Of a stretch of DNA of 64,000 nucleotides, positions 11,130 to 22,744 are shown in pieces. The translations under genes were made by a program, and so were the position numbers. Source of the stretch: Phytophthora quininea (lineage: Eukaryota; Oomycota; Peronosporomycetes; Peronosporales; Peronosporaceae); assembly GCA_011947345.1 (NCBI GenBank), contig JAAVTG010000272.1, positions 1 through 64,000 of the forward strand, given 5' to 3'. Under the pieces are notes generated by a model. That model had not been told where the DNA came from and did not search any database. It saw only the letters and a program-made list of their open reading frames with translations. Each line of letters starts with the position of its first letter. The first letter of the stretch is position 1.

Positions 11130-11795
11130 GCTACCAGGTGAGAAAGAGGAAGATTTTGTGTGGGCTCTTCAGCAGCTTCAGAACTTGATGTCGACATACG
11201 ATATCGCGTGGCCATCCGTTATTCTCACAGATCGAGATCTGGCTTGTATGAACGCCCTCGATCATTTGTTTCCCGACGTCCCGTCCGTGGTGTGTCGTTG
11301 GCACATTAATCGAATGTGCTTGCACAGACGAGAACTGTACTGGGTCTAGTTCTCCCGGAGAATCCAGCGCCGGGTCAGGACAAATACAAAACCTCGGTTG
11401 AAAAGACGAATTCATGGTGCTCTACTCTGCAGCACCCATGTGAAAACGTGAGCCTTGCCGTGGAAAAGGACGTTAGCAGTATTTCTCACAGGCTTCAGGA
11501 TGACCGATATACAGTTGTTGTTCTGTTCGTAAGCCGACACGCCTTAGACGAGACCGCGGAGCTATGGGCTAAAGCTCACAACATCGTACGGAACCAGGAA
11601 CAAGTCGAAGCCTGCACTGGAAGATTTAGACGAGCAAATGGAAGGCTTTGTGTCCACGATATCATGGGAATCATTAGGTCGGAGGGACAACTGAAGCTCC
11701 GAGTTCAAGATTATCATCGACATTGGCTAACACGGCGCGGTCACACCGAAGACGTCGGAGCGCGAGTCCGAGAGCCTGGCCTCGGAGAATAGTAA
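11130..11795 (+). pseudogene. MULE transposase remnant 1
   Basis: The frame from about 11140 reads EEDFVWALQQLQNL, then VILTDRDLACMNAL, then FPDVPSVVCRWHIN. This is the catalytic core pattern of Mutator-like (MULE, PF10551-type) transposases: the second Asp in TDRxLAxMNAI and the conserved CxWH. A second frame (11316-11792) continues with the downstream region, including NSWCSTLQHPC and LHDI-like motifs. The N-terminal zinc finger and the first catalytic Asp are missing. The piece abuts pogo-like remnant 2 without a clear boundary, which suggests nested or recombined elements. Confidence 0.7.
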
Positions 11796-12239
11796 AAACG
11801 CACAAACAACAGAAAATGCACAAGAAAAACCATGGAGCTTCAGGATCTGCGTGAATGCCGACATTCAGCGAGCGAGTCGACAGCTCTAAGCCCGACATCG
11901 CCGCAGTCTTTTCTTAAGCTCCTTCTTAGCCCCAAAATGTGCACAATAGCAGCGAACCGGCAACTCAACACGGCCGAAATCTGTCCATGAACGACATACT
12001 GAACCGTACCACGGGCGAAGACGAGGGAACTCAACACGAAAACGGTGACGAACAAGTTCAGGACGACGCTCCGCCCTATCTGCCCGACGTATTACCTCCA
12101 CGGGGTTGGGGAAACGCAGGCACAAGGCCTTTTAGGCGACGGAATGGTGACTCATCACCTCGACTAAAAGCTCTAGGCGACAAAGAAAACCCAATGGAAC
12201 AGATACATAACTTTTTCATCAATATAAATTCATGTTACA

Positions 12240-12490
12240 ATGACAATCCGGCCTTCCTTTAGTGCAAGTTCGTCTTAAATAAAAAAGTAAGACGGGGTTT
12301 GGTTAATTAAGACAGGTTTGCGTGCATTAAGATCGACTTTTGAGCAATTAAGAGACATTTGTGTAAAAATAAGACGGAATTTCGGACTGTGTAAGATCTG
12401 TTTTGGTGCGGGTCATAAATCTGTAAACCCTTAAAAATAAACCTTAAAAATTGACAGTAGAATAAAAATGACAGTTGGGAAAACTCAACA
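12240..12490. repeat. AT-rich tract with recurring TTAAGA/TAAGACGG motifs
   Basis: Within about 180 bp the words TTAAGACAGG, TTAAGATCG, TTAAGAGAC, TAAGACGGGG and TAAGACGGAA recur, along with an inverted CGTCTTA. This resembles a transposon subterminal region more than a gene. No coding potential was seen. Confidence 0.4.
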
Positions 12491-12501
12491 ATGAATTGTA
12501 T

Positions 12502-12889
12502 TTATTGCAAAGCCTTAATACGAGCCTCAAGCTGCGATAGGTTACTCGCAGGAACAGGAGAAGCGTCTTTTCGCGATTCCAAACGAGTCTGCAAACTCGA
12601 GTCGATGGAGGTATCGGTGCTAGGGATCTTCGACAGTAGAGTACCCGAAATGCTTGACAGGGAGTGCTTTCTTAAAGAAATTCCCATCTTTTGCGTAAGT
12701 AATCCGCTTTGTTCTGCACCTTTCATGTTTTCTTGCGCTGTACCTCTCGCTTCTATTGCGCGCTCTTGGAACACCCGTTTTTCTTCTTCAGGTGCCTTCT
12801 TTAGAATACACCGTCGCCAACACCTTCTTACACTTCGGGCAGCGCCGATCAACAATGGCACTGCCTTTCGGCTTCGCCTTCGGTGGCAT
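12502..12889 (-). pseudogene. Small unrecognised ORF with CPKC knuckle and coiled-coil tail, one frameshift
   Basis: From the ATG at 12889 the minus strand reads MPPKAKPKGSAIVDRRCPKC and soon stops. One base shift near 12795 leads into a second open frame that is Ser/Glu/Gln-rich. That frame ends in a heptad-like tail (NLSQLEARIKALQ) at the TAA at 12502. The total would be about 128 residues: half of a zinc ribbon plus a short coiled coil. I do not recognise the family. It lies among transposon relics, so it may be an accessory ORF of one. Confidence 0.35.
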
Positions 12890-13161
12890 TTAGGAAACTG
12901 AACTAATTTGAAAGACGACAGAACAACACACATACGAGCCGACAATTGCATTTGTGCCTTTAGTCCTTCCTGGTCTGACCAAATTTGGTTCGGATGGTCT
13001 TTCACACCTCGATCTCCATAGTTTTTCCCGATCACAACCTGCAACACTTCAAAACGTTGAAGTTGGTGGACCGGCTGCGCACCTAATATGACGAAGCCGA
13101 TCGACTGTTCAAACGCGCTGGAAATCCTGGAAAGCTATTTTGTGTGTGTGTGGGGGGCAGT

Positions 13162-13450
13162 GTGACGACGGCTTCGCGACTACGAGCATGTGCAGCCACA
13201 CCACGGGAACAGCTTTCCCATGGATGCCATCATGATGGCATGAGCGCTGCTTTTCACAGCATAACAGATCTACGCAAACAGGATAAGAGTGCACGCAAGG
13301 TCATCTGGTACGACGACTTGCGTGCACAGCGGCGACTTCAAGGACGACTCTCCCTGGACGGCCAGGCAGGCCGGCGGGAGCGCCCACGAACTAGCTTAGG
13401 AAGTTCAGTTTGCACTTTATCAGAAGCAACAAATACAGCAAATACACGTC
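13162..13450 (+). repeat. Dispersed repeat copy A (inverted partner at 26351-26638)
   Basis: About 289 bp are roughly 95% identical to the reverse complement of 26351-26638, running from GTGACGACGG to AATACACGTC. Differences are scattered substitutions and one 1-bp indel. The shared part includes a perfect palindrome-like stretch around GATGCCATCATGATGGCAT. The identity stops at both ends, so this is a fragment of an interspersed element. Confidence 0.85.
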
Positions 13451-13689
13451 GGCTTCAGGGTGTCCCAGCTTCTAAATCGTGAGCACGTCACAAAGTTAAC
13501 TCTAGCAATCGTGATGGCGATTACTACGTGCAGCGGAAGATCGCTGCAAGGCAACCAAGGGCCCCAAGGCACTGCGGTGAATGACACGACCAACATGCCT
13601 ACGAGCTCGGGTAGAGGCACGACCACGGCAGACACCAGTACTGCGGCAGCGATTCCTGTGACGTTGTCGTCATTCATATACCCCGTACG

Positions 13690-14089
13690 TTACCGACATG
13701 TCTCATCAAGCTCTGGTGAAGTGGAAACGGGAACATCAAGAGTACGAAGACGACGTTGGAGCGCGCTGGGCGATGACGGGGAGGATAAGGCAAAGGCACT
13801 CAGAAGTGTTAAAAACTCGTTCAAACGAGACCTCTTGAAGTCGCATTGTAAGTTCGAATGAAACATGACTATCGAGGATGTGACAGAAGAGCGCATCATC
13901 GATGAACTCGACCAGATCATCGGTAACGTGGTAAACGATGTCATTTTCAAGGCGGAAGTGAAGATGGGCATGCGAGAGCAGGACGTGAGGGCACGGGTCA
14001 TCAAATACTTCATGCGGTGCGATGAAGTGATCATGCAACATGGCTTGACTCTCATTTTCTCCCCTCTAGCTGGCGTCAAAGAGAAATGA
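13690..14089 (+). pseudogene. Gypsy-type gag-like remnant
   Basis: The frame from about 13695 reads MSHQALVKWKREHQEYEDDV. A 1-nt shift near 13790 and an in-frame TGA at about 13859 follow. It then continues with TIEDVTEERIIDELDQIIGN and MGMREQDVRARVIKYFMR. The helical, charged organisation and the sequence resemble the capsid region of oomycete Ty3/Gypsy gag proteins; this is family knowledge and not tested by search. No zinc knuckle or pol follows. Confidence 0.45.
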
Positions 14090-14587
14090 AAACCTTCGAG
14101 CAACATTTGGAACCAGTGTCATTGAGGGATGCCATCGGCACTCATTAACGACTTGTGAACCCGTCAAGTAAAACTGACGAGGCCAAGTTGAACCACCTCA
14201 TCAAGGATAATGGTCTCGAACAGCAAAATATGTTCAATCTCTTGAACAGGCACAATCAGCGAGCCGGTGATCAGCAAATCGAGGGCGAGAAACAGGAAAG
14301 GACACACGAAGTTAAGGAACCTCACACAGGAATACAAGCGTCCTACAAGCCCAGGGTTCGGGGAGCTCGGGTTATCAGAATTTCGGGCTCCTGAGCGGAC
14401 GAGGAGCTGCAATGCGGTATTTGGCGGGCTCCTGTCGATAAAGTACGAGAGCCAGGAGCTCAAATCGTCGGCTCGTGTAAAGCTCGCTCATAAGCTCCCC
14501 CGCCCAGTTTATAAATCTGCTGGCTCGTTGCTTCCGTCTGTCATTGGTAAAAAAAAAACTTTTGGTTGAGGGGGATATCTTCATATT

Positions 14588-17287
14588 ATGTGGCCGCGAA
14601 TCCTCCAGCGCCTTCAGGCAACCCGAGCCGGAGGACAACAAGGCTCTGAGGGAGCAGCTGAAGCCCAACAGCAGGATGACGAGCCAAGAAAAAGCTTTCA
14701 TAGCCCTGCCGTAAGGATTCGCAATCCTCGACGCAACAGCCGTGCTCCAACTCGGTTTCTGAACAATACACCAGAGGGACGGGCACAGGACGGTAATGCT
14801 AGCTCTGCTGAGCGACAAGAGTCGCAGATAGCTGACGCCGGTCGTGGAGGTCAGAACAGAGGAGCGTTGAGAAGTGGTAGCGAATCATCCAGTCAAATGG
14901 GTCCTGGAGTTGATGCAGCAAGTTCTGAACAAGGCCCGGTGGATCGTCGGGCCCAGGTAAGCGGCCAAGAAAGAACTGGGGAGGCATCAGTTGATAATGA
15001 CGATGTCGTCGAAGTTGTGAACAAGGCACCACCTGCGGCGGTGACAGAAGCCATTGCTAACTTCCCTGCTGTAGATGGTCTCACAGTCATTCCGCCCTCG
15101 GAGAAGGAAACATCGTTCATCTTCAAGTGGGGTGTTCGTGTCGAGATGATTGAAAATGGAGAGCCGAAGCGAGTCTGGGTCTGCTTGGGTAGTAATCATT
15201 GCAGAAAAATGTTTCCTACATTTAACCTTTCCCATGATCGCACTTCTAAACCGGCAAAACATCTCGAGAAAGAGCACGATGTCACGTCGACAAAGACGCA
15301 GGCTCAACAGGGCATTAAACGCAAGCGTGAAGATGAAACCGATCGGTATCGATCATGCTCGCTGTTTCGTAACAACCCGCGACGGTTCGGATTGCTTCTC
15401 GAAACTCTGCACATTGTTAACAACAACTTGCCTTTCGTTCACGGTGAGTACAAGGAATCTCTCGTTATTGAGAAGTTACTGAAAAAGGATGATGTCCAGA
15501 CGACGGTGAACGCGGATAAAGTAACGAGAGCTATTGTGGAACTATATTTGGCTACGTAAAAGAAATAACGACCATATTGCGTCAAAGCAGACTTCAGCAG
15601 TTTGGAAACTTTGCGTTAATGACGGATTTTTGGACAAGTCCCGTGACACACAAAAATACATGGCTGTGCGCGTGTATTGCGTCGATGTTCACAGGAAATT
15701 CCGTTCTTTTTACTGGGTGTTCGCCGATTTTCACCAAGTTATGGTGACCGCGAACACGGCATCCAAGGGCCGTTTCAGGCATGGATGTTCCAGCTTTTGG
15801 AAGATTTTGGCTTAACCGCCCGAGATTTTTCGGCGCTACTAGTGATGGAGGGGCGAAGTTAAAAGCTGCTACAAAGCGAACTGAAGCTGAAATGGGAGTG
15901 GTGCATGGCCCACATGGCCCATGTCGCCACAAAAGAAGCTTGTGGTATGGACGATGACACAGCAAATCTAGAAATCAAGCATTAGCTCGTCTAATTGGGC
16001 GCATGAAGAAGATGATTTCTACTGTCACATCAACAGAAAAGACCGGCGATCTGTTCGAAGCTCTGTGCCGCACTCAGACAGAAACGTCAACGGAGCAGTT
16101 GCTCAGGTTCGTATCGAACCGTTTTCTTAGCGTTTCGACATCAATTCAACGTGTACTTGATAAATGGAATGCTTTAGTTGAATGGTACGCCGAACGTGAG
16201 CGGTTAGCACTCCGCCAGCGAAAACCCCTTCGCGATTCCCACTACAAAACCATCGGCTCGATCTCGAGCAGATTTTGTCGTTACTTCAACCTGTGACAGC
16301 GCTCAAACGTGAATGTCAGGCCGAGCAACCCAACCAAGTTGAAGTGCTGATGGAGTTATACCTCCTGCGCCTGGACACCTTGTGTACGGAGAAACCTCCA
16401 GGACTATCGCTCCCGACCGAATGAAGTAAAGTAGATACCGGTCGAAGATCTTACAGAGCTGGCATTGAACACAAGAACGTTACTGCGCGACGCGTTTGAC
16501 GCCAGATTCTTTTGGCGATACACGGATGACAATTATCTTGACGATGGAGCTTTCGTGTTCGAGATGCAACAAAGACTACATCCAACATTTAAAGATCCAG
16601 ACGCGTCTTTGAACGATGTTATTCGTTTAATATACAAAGAAAGAAACTCTACTGGTGAGACCGACTGGTACGACGATAATGCCATAAGCCGGCAAGTCGT
16701 GCGGGTCAATGAAGCAATAACTACAAGGATCCGAAATCTCATGCGAAGTGTTGCTACTGCTATAGGTGACCACAATCACGAATCCGAAGAAAAACAAAAT
16801 ATTATTGTCGATGCAATCACAGCTAGATTTGCAACACGTGTTCACAGGCGGCCCCTGCTTGTGATCGCGCTGCAGAGAAACTTCGGCGATGGGAGGAAGA
16901 CCCAGCGCAACTTCTCGAAAAAGAAAATGTGATTGAATTCTGGAAGCGAATGGAGCAGAGTGGTCAATACCATGCATTACCGAAGTTAGCGAAGATACTT
17001 TTGCGGTACCATCGTCTTCAGCGCAGATTGAGCGTGATTTTAGTGTTTGTGGTGACTTAATGGGTTCGCATCGCGCGAGACTCTCGGCGGGAAACGTTGA
17101 TATGTGTGCTTTTCTAAACCGTAACAAAACGTTCATTGATCTGACACAGTGGGAGGAAATTCCTGTAACACAGTTATCGGATCATATCCCTCAATCTATT
17201 AGCTACGAAGTAAGGGATGCGCATCATGAACTCGACAACGAAGACATGTTCATGGAACTCTTTTCTCAAACCAGCGTAGACGAATAG
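14588..17287 (+). pseudogene. hAT transposase, decayed
   Basis: The first frame (14588-15559, 323 codons) has a disordered Gln/Arg/Ser-rich N-terminus. It is followed by a BED-like segment (WVCLGSNHCRKMF, then SKPAKHLEKEHDV) in which C, C, H and H are spaced as in hAT zinc fingers. After frameshifts, pieces at 15534-16296 and 16465-16932 carry the insertion domain. The C-terminal hAT dimerisation block survives around 16930-17150: FWKRMEQSGQYHALPKLAK, then a stop-interrupted counterpart of the ERxFS/GDLM region, then SHRARLSAGNVDMCAFLNRN. Several frameshifts and stops make it non-functional. The tail 17060-17287 is acidic. Confidence 0.75.
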
Positions 17288-17440
17288 CCATTGATACGGA
17301 GGTCCATTGCAACGCAACTCGCAAGAAGCAACCCGATTCAATGCGCATGAACGTACGGCGAAGCTGTCGACGGCCGGAACAACTCGGCCGAAATGGACTA
17401 CTGACGTAGGCGGAGGAGAATGCCAGCGATCGATTCTGTG

Positions 17441-17512
17441 AGAGAGAGAGAGAAAGAGAGAGAGAGGGGGAGGGGGAGGGGGGAGGGGGGAGGGGGAGGG
17501 GGTGAAGGTGAT
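17441..17512 (+). repeat. GA/GGGGGA purine microsatellite
   Basis: (GA)n passes into (GGGGGA)n, a 70-bp pure purine run between the convergent hAT transposase and coiled-coil ORF. It could form a triplex or H-DNA; no gene is present here. Confidence 0.9.
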
Positions 17513-17572
17513 GGCGGGTACAGTATGTGTAAGGATGAGATTGATAACAGAGAAGATCGACATGTATTAGAC

Positions 17573-18900
17573 TTATCTCGCACGAAAGAATAGATAACTA
17601 AGCAATATCTTCATGTGTGTTGCCTCGGTCTTGCTGTTGACGCAATATGTCGTGGAGAGTGCTGCCTGCTCCGCTCTTAGCATCGTGGCCTTCTGCGCAT
17701 TTATCGATGCTCGTTCCACCTTTGATTTTCGAGGTTCTACTTGACTGCTGGGCACTTTCCGTTTTGGTTTTGATCTTCTTCCAGGTTCAGTCGATCCGTG
17801 CTTTGAGGCCCTGCGGATTGCCTCTTCAAGGCGGTGTTTCGTTTGGTGTGTCTGTAACTGCTGCTCCAGTTCGTAGACCCGCTCATTCATCAGTCGAATA
17901 TCGTCTTTCAATGCTCCATGCATACGATCAACTTTAGCCCCCATAGTATCGAGTGCCTCCGTTTGTCAATGCATGTCATTTTCTCGCTGCTCCTGTGCCT
18001 TTTGAAGCATGTCACGAACCCTGTTCTCGATTCTCGACTCTGATTCAGCTGTACACTCAAGCATTTGTTGCTGCACTCGCGTGCAATGAGCATTGTGCGA
18101 AAGTTTTATCTCTTGGCGTAGCTCCGTTGCAGAAGCAGCTACCATCGTCTGCACGCGTCGAAGTGGTGGTTTTCCGTTACCAGCAAGCACATCTTTCAAA
18201 GCAGCCTCCGCCAACTGCTCGAACGACGCCCGCACCTCGTGCTGCATCTGCTCCCACATGAAGCCGACCTGCTTCGCGACCTCTTGTTTTAATTGTGGTT
18301 CCGACTGTAACGTGAGTGCGTTAACACGATGTGTTAGTGTCTCTTGAGTACTTTCGACGACTGCCATCACATGCTTCTCCAGTCGCTCGGCTTCGGCCGC
18401 TTGAGCTGATAGCATTCGCTTCGTTTCTTGTGCTTCTTGAAGTGTTTGCTCCCGAAGTTCTTAGAGTTGTTGTTGGGCAAACGCGCGAACAGATTCATTT
18501 CCAACAACCTGCGAATTACACAAGACATTTAGATCCTGCTTCAACGCTGCCCGAGTTTCCTCTAACGCCCTCTCGATCTGACTCTCCAGCCATTTTTGAT
18601 TCCCAGCCAACTCTGCCGCATTGCTCCGCGCATCATTTTGAACGGCTACCAAAGCCGCATGATACTCTTGAGCCTGGCGGTGCTGGTTATTTGTTGCCTC
18701 AGCTGCCAGGCGCTGCGTCTGCATCCAAAGTTATCTACCATCGTTGCAACTTGCTCGTCCAACCGGAGATTGGACGGCTGTGGCATCGCTGCTGTGGTAA
18801 CAACCGCGAGGTTGTCCCCATCTTCTACTTCAGTGAGGACTGGAGGCACTCGAGGAGACGCGCCCGCCGCTTGTGTCTCTGCATATGCTGCGCTGCTCGC
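17573..18900 (-). pseudogene. Long coiled-coil ORF, broken; passenger of hAT element 1?
   Basis: Three open pieces follow one another on the minus strand: 18461-18849 (in two frames), 17966-18415 and 17573-17944. All have heptad composition rich in Gln, Glu, Ala and Leu (for example QTQRLAAEATNNQHRQAQEY, EQMQHEVRASFEQLAEAAL, NERVYELEQQLQTHQTKHRL). The last piece ends in a basic stretch (GRRSKPKRKVPSS). Joined, they would make a protein of about 430 residues. No ATG is obvious at the 5' end, although the frame is open to about 18930. It ends tail-to-tail with the hAT transposase inside the same candidate element. The family is not recognised; a tethering or dimerising role is a guess. Confidence 0.5.
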
Positions 18901-19386
18901 ATGAGCCCTGGTTACTACCGTGATTTATTCTGAAGGCTTCAGCTTGGGCTCGTGTAATTAATTGTAATATACGTTTGGCTCGTGTAATTAACGTTTTATC
19001 CACGAGGCAAGGGGCCCGGCTCTTGCGGAATTTGAGCTCCTCAGACGAGCCACGAGCCAGGCTCCCCGGTCGGCTCGTAGGATGCGTGCAGGAATACCTT
19101 AATGCGCATAAAATTTATGAATTGCGCATGTCGCTACGGATGAGCGCACATCGGACGGGAATAGCACACAGTGATTGGCCCTGCCGGACATCGCAACCTG
19201 ACTAGTATACGGAGCAGCTGAGTTATGGACATTGTATTATAGCCAATCCAAAGACCGTGCTACCAACTTTACAGCCTATCCTTGCTGCCCATTTAGCGAT
19301 CCTCCCCCTGAAGACAGAGCTGCCGGAATCGTATCCTGTGCGCAAGCTCGGTATCTGCACGGGGACTGCTCCAAGGACAGTCGGCT

Positions 19387-21213
19387 ATGGTGCTGGAGTG
19401 GACGATAGTTCACGAATATGTGGACGCTGCTACCGCCGAAGCCGCGTTGACAAAGTTTAAGCAGCACAAGAAGGGGACCAGCCACACGATTTGGTGCTCG
19501 GTTCGCACCGTAGCAGCTCTGCACAAAATGCGCTACCAACTTTTGAGCTACTCATCGCCAATATGCAAACGGGTAAGTGTCAATGGCGTGGGCGTGTTAT
19601 GGAGTGCGAGAATACACGGAAATTCACAATTAACCAGTGTGGAACGCACAATAACCCGGAGAAGGATTCCAAGCAGAACAAGTTGACAGAAGCCCACAAG
19701 TCTTACATCCGCGAAATGGCTGCTCAAGGTCTCCGACCTGTGCGCATCAGAAATTCTATGCCGAGGAAGTTTCAGGTCGCTATTGAAGATCTTCCTGAGT
19801 CAAAAGTTGTGCAAAACCTCTCGAACTACTTTCGCAAGACCAAAATGATGAACAATGATTTTGTGGACGAGATCGCTGACTACATACACACTTTGGAGTT
19901 CAACGGAAGCGAAGCGGGTAGCTCGGCATTTACGTTCGGTTAGAGAAAAGATGATAACGGGCATATTGACGTAGGCATCGGCTCCGACGAAAAGCCGTTT
20001 GGCGTTGGAGTTACACCCAAAAAGCTACTATCGCGGCTGGACCTGCCGGTGGATTCGTTTGTGTTTCACGTGGATGCTACATTTAAGGTCGCACAGGTTG
20101 ATTCCTGTACTCGTGTGTGGAATGTCAGATCGATGCCGATCATTTGATTTGGTAGCTCTGTTCGTGACTTCTAAGCGTTTGGAAACTCAGTACATAGAGA
20201 TGTTAAATGCGTTGCGCCTTGTGCACTTTCGCAGTATGCAGAAATCTTTGAAGGTGTACTACGTTATGGGAGATGCCGAGGAGGCTCAATACAATGCTAT
20301 CCAGAACACATTCGGTTCCGACAATACGTTAAAACTTCTGATGTGCTGCTTCCACGTGATATCTAACGTTCTAAAACGGACAAAAGTACGGAACCTAACT
20401 TTGCTAGTAAGGTTGTTCGATATATATACGACATGCACTTTAGTCGAAGTCCGCAAGAATGCGCACACTTGTTCGAGCACGAGTAGCGGAGTGGAAAGCA
20501 TCACCTGTAATGAAAGCGTTTGCTGACTACTTTGTCGAACAATGGTTGAAGGGCAAATTTGTCAGGTGGCAATGCTTTCAAACACCTCGTGGGTTTGCGT
20601 CGACTAATAATCCAGTTGAGCAGTTCAACAAAAACATCAAGCGAGACTATACGTTACGGCAAAAGTTGAAAATGGGGACCCTCTTGCAGCAATTGGTTTC
20701 GTGTTGCCATAGCCTTGCGATTTTAAGTTTAGGATTGATATTGAAGTTCCCAAGGCGTTGAAGGTACGAGCGAATTTACTAGCCAAGCAAAACGTTTTGC
20801 TGGTGGTTGAGACGCCTAATGAAACTCAAGCGGCGTCCCACGTGCGCTATGTTTTCTCGCTTCCCACCCCGAAGATGGTGGACGCACCTCGCAACAAAAC
20901 CGTTGAGGCAATTGAGGTGTGTGCTCAAATGAACCTGAACTACGCACGTATGGAGCGAAAGGGTCAACCGCAATTGGGGTGGAAGGTGGATCTTATTCAA
21001 CGCTGCTGTGGCTTTGACTACTTCTTCAAGTTTGGCTATTGCATCCAGTTACTGCATGCCTTAAAGATATCCAGGCCAGATATGCAAGTGGGTAAACCCA
21101 CGTTGGTATACCGCGGGACTTCTAAGAAGAGGCAGCGATCGGCACAGTCCATCGAGTCTCGCGTACCAGCAGGTCGTCCCCGTACTAACGGTTTTGCCTT
21201 TGATGTGGAATGA
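19387..21213 (+). pseudogene. MULE transposase remnant 2 (FLYWCH-like finger to SWIM-like motif)
   Basis: Pieces in three frames follow the MULE order. There is a zinc-finger-like start (GKCQWRGRVMECENTRKF then QCGTHNN, 19550-19700). The catalytic core follows, with FHVDATFKVAQ (first Asp), VMGDAEEAQYNAIQ (second) and LLMCCFHVISN (the CxxH element), and then FASTNNPVEQFNKNIKRDY. A C-terminal block reads GWKVDLIQRCCGFDYFFKFG, which occupies the place of the SWIM zinc finger but lacks two of its metal ligands. Frameshifts near 19540, 20090 and 20470, and a gap before 20758, make it dead. Confidence 0.7.
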
Positions 21214-21551
21214 ATCAGATGTACCCGCTGCCCATGGGCCTACTACTACATATTCGAGTGCAAGTGGTTGTATGCAATGCTTTCTACGTCGCACTAATCC
21301 GAGAATACACGGAATTTTGTTTTTGAGTTGCTCACGCCGCTAATTGAAGCTTTACTGTTGAGAGGTGCATCCCTGGACAGATAAATACATGTCGATTAAC
21401 TCCAATTCACGGAAAATCCTTATTTCAAAAGCGGAACTTATTTTGACGTTGCTCATGTGCATGACGTGTATTGATCGTTACCGAGTGTCATCTACTGGAT
21501 TGCTGTGGTTTTATCTTCACCCTGAATACACGGAGTTTTGTCCTAGCCGCG

Positions 21552-22538
21552 TCAGTTCGGCTCGCCGCAGTGACAGTCGAACCAAGGGTCCACGTAGTCC
21601 ACAGTCACCTCTTCTCCTTCTTTGATGCTGCGATTAGCCACCACCACTACAACCACATTGGCACGGTTGCGCAACTCCACGAAACGACAAGCTGCATTAC
21701 ACAAGTGGTTCATCATTCGTGTCATGCCGCCACACGTCGTAGCATCAATGTTGACTGTCTTGCGACGGCTGCTCTTTTGCTGTAGTTTCATTGCGTACTC
21801 ACCAGTCTGCTCCTCGCCGGCCTCAAAATCGTGTGTAGTTGGCACTCCTGTGTAGTTGCCAAGGATTGCTCCGGCGTAAATCGTTGCTGTCGCTTTGACT
21901 CCGATTCCATTTGCCTCGGTAACGGTCAGCTCCAAGTCCTTGCACTCGTACAAGCTGTTCGAACACTTGCCATTGCGACGGCAATTAGCTGCCTTGCAAT
22001 AGTAGCCCGTGCGGGCATTCACACAGTCGTCTCTGAAGTAGTCAAACGCACACTTGCGCATGTCCGTAGCTCCAATATCAGGGAACCGGATCTTGTCAGG
22101 GTTGCGGGAAACCTCCACCTTGTCGACGTCTACAGATCACAAAGGTTCGTCATCTCCATCGATTACAATCACGTCGAGTTCGCGTGGAGCTTCAGACTGC
22201 TGAAGCACCGACTGATGTCTCGGAGCAAGCGCCTCACAGACTCCAGGAAGCTGCAGGAAGCTGCTCATGATCATGGACTGCATCTTCCCGACGTTGTACA
22301 CTCTGGAGGACGTGCGGACGGGCTTCTTGTGGCCGGAATACCGTAGTTTTCGCGTGCGTGTAAACCCGTACGGATTGCTGGACGGTTTAATACACTTCCT
22401 CTTCTCCTCACGCTTATTGTACGTCAAGGTGCCCTTGGCCGCAGTGGTGGCCTCCTCGACGAGCTCCTTCTTTACAGTTGCGTCCAGCTCCTTGTCCTCA
22501 CGCTCACCATCCGTGTTGCCCGCCGCAGCCCCCTCCAT
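21552..22538 (-). pseudogene. SET-domain (histone lysine methyltransferase-like) gene with one in-frame stop
   Basis: A single frame of 329 codons runs from the ATG at 22538 to 21552, interrupted only by one TGA at about 22137-22139. The first part (133 codons) is charged, with a basic patch. The second part holds an AWS-like cysteine cluster (CAFDYFRDDC, YYCKAANC, GKCSN). The SET core follows: GIGVKATATIYAGAILGNY, then MMNHLCNAAC in the place of the NHSCxPN motif, then EEVTVDY. It ends with a shortened post-SET CHCGEPN. The SAM-binding and Tyr positions are largely kept. It lies head-to-head with Gypsy fragment A, 207 bp apart. Repeat-associated SET genes are plausible in oomycetes, but I could not check copy number. 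Confidence 0.8.
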
Positions 22539-22744
22539 TCTTGCTCTTCCTCCTTGGCTTCTCCGCGCTCTTTTTCAAATGATCCTGAGAGGCCTAACTG
22601 CTACACCGGACCCTGAGTGCCACAATAGTGGCTGAAAGTGCGCCCCAGTCACTGGCAGCGGACAAACTCACATTTGTCCAAAATTCAGACTTGTGTGTCC
22701 ATTTTTGTATTTTCACATCGACGGTGAGCTGAAGAGCAAGCGAG

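Larger units (their letters stand above)
14351..19080 (+). mobile_element. Candidate boundaries of hAT element 1 (transposase plus convergent passenger ORF)
   Basis: A decayed hAT transposase (plus) and a coiled-coil ORF (minus) are flanked by GC-rich ends that share short words. The left end has CAGGGTTCGGGGAGCTCGGG, GAGCTCAAAT and GGCTCGTGTAA. The right end, reverse-complemented, has CCGGGGAGCCTGG and GAGGAGCTCAAAT, and its plus strand has two copies of GGCTCGTGTAATTAA. Repeated GGCTCGT/ACGAGCC words at both ends fit hAT subterminal repeats. No matching 8-bp target duplication was found, so the exact limits are uncertain. Confidence 0.35.
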
